Source: Sebastes aleutianus (taxonomy: Eukaryota; Chordata; Actinopteri; Perciformes; Sebastidae). Taken from it: 64,000 nucleotides of DNA. The stretch spans positions 15,400,695 through 15,464,694 of the forward strand of contig CAKAKS010000034.1 in assembly GCA_916700875.1 (NCBI GenBank). The letters run 5' to 3'. Shown here piece after piece: positions 61,686 through 64,000 of the stretch. Under the pieces are notes generated by a model that saw only the letters and a list, made by a program, of their open reading frames with translations, was not told where the DNA came from and made no database searches. The position numbers and the translations under genes are program-made. How positions within the stretch are numbered: position 1 is the first letter of the stretch; each line of letters opens with the position of its first letter.

Positions 61686-62265
61686 TTCGTCACCGTTGTA
61701 TCCAATTTCCAACATTCATCACTCTTGTTATTGAAACCTCTTTTACAATTCCAGTTTCCTCGTGCAATACAGCTCCCCAAGGAAGGCAATTCAATCATAA
61801 CAAGTGATACCCTTCCCTGTCTGGGTGTCTATAGAAATGCCATCAATACATTTGCTGAGAGGCACCATGCTGCTGCTCTGCAGATAATCCTCTATCATTT
61901 TTCATGCTGCAGGTTACTGCTCTGACATATCTGCTGTCTCTACTATTATACATCTTAAGGAAAGTGAATTGGTGCCATAAATGGAGACGGTGTTGACTGC
62001 ATGACCTATGACGATCTTAGTAATAATGTGGCTTTCTAAAATGTGATGGATCGCTTTGGCTGAAATAAAAATGTACTGTATACAGTAAGTGGAATGGCAA
62101 CCAAGTCGAGATAAAACTACAATAATTTGGGTTATGCTTTATACTTCAAATGAAGCTGGATTTTTCTTTCATTTTCTGATGTTTTTAGAACCATCTCACA
62201 GCATCTGTCTCTCATTCTTGCCATTCTTAGTCTTTTACTCTTTCTCTCTCTGTCTGTATTACCAG

Positions 62266-63236
62266 GTGTTTCTGCCATGTCCTCCCTCCTGTCCCTGGCC
62301 TGGGTGCTAGCCTCTTACCACAAACTCCTGCGTGACTCACGTGACGACAAGAAGAGCATGAGTTACCGAGGTGCCCTGGTGCATCTCTTCTGGCGCCTTT
62401 TCACCATCTCTTCACGGGTGCTCTCCCTCGCTCTATTTGCCTCGGTTTTCCACATCTACTTTGGCATTTTCGTGGTGCTCCACTGGTGCGCCATGGCTTT
62501 CTGGGTCATCCATGGCGGCACCGACTTCTGCATGTCCAAGTGGGAGGAGGTGCTGTTCAACATGGTGGTGGGCGTGGTCTATGTCTTCTGTTGGTTCAAT
62601 GTACGTGCGGGCCGGACGCGGTGCAGAATGGTGGCCTATTACATAGTAGTACTGTTGGAGAACGCCATCCTCAGCCTCCTTTGGTATGCGTACCGTGACC
62701 CAGTCACCACTGACGCCTATGCCTCTTTTGCCCTCTGTGGCGTCTTCCTGTGCTTTGCCTCAGGTGTGGCCTGTATGGTTCTCTATTATGGTGTTCTGCA
62801 CCCCATGGGCCCCCGGCTGAGGGTGCTGGCCAGCTCCTGCTGTGCTGAGCTTCTGTGGGGCCTTCCATTACCCCCCGAGGCCGAGCCCATGGCTCCCACA
62901 CCGGGCCCCCGTGGCTCTCAGGCCACCCCCACAAGGGGTCTGGCGGGGGAATACGAGGAGTCGGACGAAACAGCCACGGACACCTGCCTTCCGGTTTTCC
63001 AGGTGAGGTCCACGGAGCCTGTGGATGCAGCTGGCAGGCCCATCCAGCCTGAGGGTCCTCTCATCAAGATAGACATGCCCAGAAAACGCTACCCAGCCTG
63101 GGATGCACACTTTGTGGATCGGCGCCTGCGCAGGACCATAAACGTGCTGCAGTACATTAGCCCTAACGCGGTGGGCATCAGGTATAGGGACGGTCCGCTT
63201 CTTTATGAACTCCTGCAGTACGAATCCTCCCTCTGA
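62266..63236 (+). CDS. xkr6: xkr6 exon 3 (coding): residues 264-586 and stop
   Basis: The exon finishes the Cys codon and encodes VSAMSSLLSLAWVLASYHK, then LLRDSRDDKKSMSYRG (about residues 284-299), a signature of the XKR4/6/7 group. Hydrophobic segments lie near 268-280, 308-327, 328-347, 358-374, 385-404 and 416-441. The cytosolic tail (442-586) carries XKR6-type blocks: LASSCCAELLWG, DTCLPVFQVR, EGPLIKIDMPRKRYPAWDAH, FVDRRLRRTIN and the C-terminus GPLLYELLQYESSL. The stop TGA is at 63234-63236. No DEVD-like caspase site is obvious in the tail, unlike the caspase-cleaved XKR8; absence of a perfect motif does not exclude cleavage. The exon is GC-richer than the surrounding intron. Confidence 0.97.
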
Positions 63237-64000
63237 AGGCTTCTTCTCCCACACCTACGATGCACATGCGTTTCCTTTCTTTCACTCTGCTCTTCCTCCT
63301 CTCCAGATATTATCTCTCTCCATTTGACACTCAACTATCTCCTCTCTGATCATTCGATTTTCCTGCAGGAGATGTGTGTCGGCCAACCGAAAATCTGTCT
63401 AAACACACAGTCATTATTTATTTTTGGAAAAAAAACCTACAGTACAGAGAGAAAATTATGAACGTACAGTATCTGACGTGATATATACAGAAGTATCTTA
63501 TAAATCCCCCTACATTGATAGGGGAGGGTTCTGTATGAGTGTGTAGATAACATATGAATGTTTCATTATGAAATGTGTTTAATGCATTATACTGTATTGG
63601 TGATTCAACCTGTGAATACTTGTGAAGGGCATATTGTATGTCCCAGTGACATGGGACCGGCGCAAAGCCTGATGGGAATGATGGAGGAGAGTCTCAGAGG
63701 GGGCAGGTCTTTGCACATCCCGACATTTACTGCCATTCTTAATGTAAATTACTGAAATGTACGATAATGTTTACTAAGTCCTTAGCCCGTGAGTTTAAAA
63801 AGCACTGAAATGTCTATCCTGATCCTGTAAATTACAGAAAGGACACAATCAAAGATGTGTCTGAGAGAAGCACTTCCAAACGGATTTCCCCCTCTGTGAG
63901 CTTACGTGGCTCAAGTGCATCCTGGCTGTACTATTTTTGTTCAAAATCCTAAATCGTAATCGCATCATGTATGGAAGAAAAAAAGAAGCACACTGACCTT
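63237..64000 (+). other. xkr6: Start of the xkr6 3' UTR (end not in window)
   Basis: A pyrimidine-rich stretch (63237-63365) follows the stop codon, then AT-rich sequence. I found no AATAAA or ATTAAA hexamer up to 64000; only weaker variants such as TATAAA near 63499 occur. The 3' UTR probably continues past the window. Confidence 0.6.

Larger units (their letters stand above)
60026..62265 (+). other. xkr6: xkr6 intron 2 (2,240 bp)
   Basis: Donor gtaagg at 60026 and acceptor TGTATTACCAG ending at 62265; it interrupts a Cys codon (phase 1). More than half is occupied by an interspersed repeat with a nested repeat A copy (60227-61685). The remaining sequence, 61686-62265, is unremarkable AT-rich intron. 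Confidence 0.92.

Overview
This window reads as teleost fish nuclear DNA, most likely from a spiny-rayed (percomorph) fish. It is intron-dominated and rich in microsatellites. It carries many short DNA-transposon derivatives of Tc1/mariner, hAT, PIF/Harbinger and TTAA-target types, plus a tRNA-derived SINE. The species cannot be named from the sequence alone. There is no bacterial, plasmid or phage signature.

One protein-coding gene explains the window: a complete, plus-strand, three-exon xkr6 (XK-related protein 6). Exon 1 (766-1358) starts at the conserved MAAKSDG N-terminus. Exon 2 (59829-60025) encodes the YIRTMYLGIQS...ESAPQ segment. Exon 3 (62266-63236) encodes the rest and ends ...LLQYESSL. 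Splice phases fit exactly (AG|G and T|GT codons), giving a predicted 586-residue membrane protein. Intron 1 is 58,470 bp and intron 2 is 2,240 bp. I could not tell whether this is the a or b teleost paralogue.

Layout. 1-765: upstream and 5' UTR region with GA repeats. 766-1358: exon 1. 1429-2010: a 580-bp CT-rich tract just inside intron 1. 2-21 kb: mostly unique intron with scattered MITEs (3.8, 5.9, 9.0, 14.4, 16, 19.5 kb). 21.6-31 kb: the densest mobile-element stretch, with two decayed Tc1 copies (one carrying a nested SINE), two TTAA MITEs, a long-inverted-repeat element, and repeat G interrupted by repeat A. 31-57.5 kb: further fold-back, hAT-like and Harbinger-like elements and several copies of moderately repeated families, separated by unique DNA. 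57.5-59.8 kb: largely repeat-free sequence before exon 2. Intron 2 holds one interspersed repeat with a nested copy of repeat A. 63237-64000: start of the 3' UTR.

The mobile elements appear to be passengers: no intact transposase or reverse transcriptase was seen. I found no undescribed multi-gene system. The most unusual features are the complementary GA/CU tracts flanking exon 1, the pure (CT)10 that forms the polypyrimidine tract of the exon 2 acceptor, and the layered nested insertions, several of which can be dated relative to each other by their target-site duplications. Repeat-family names (A, B, E, F, G, J) are local labels; class assignments rest on termini and target-site duplications read by eye.
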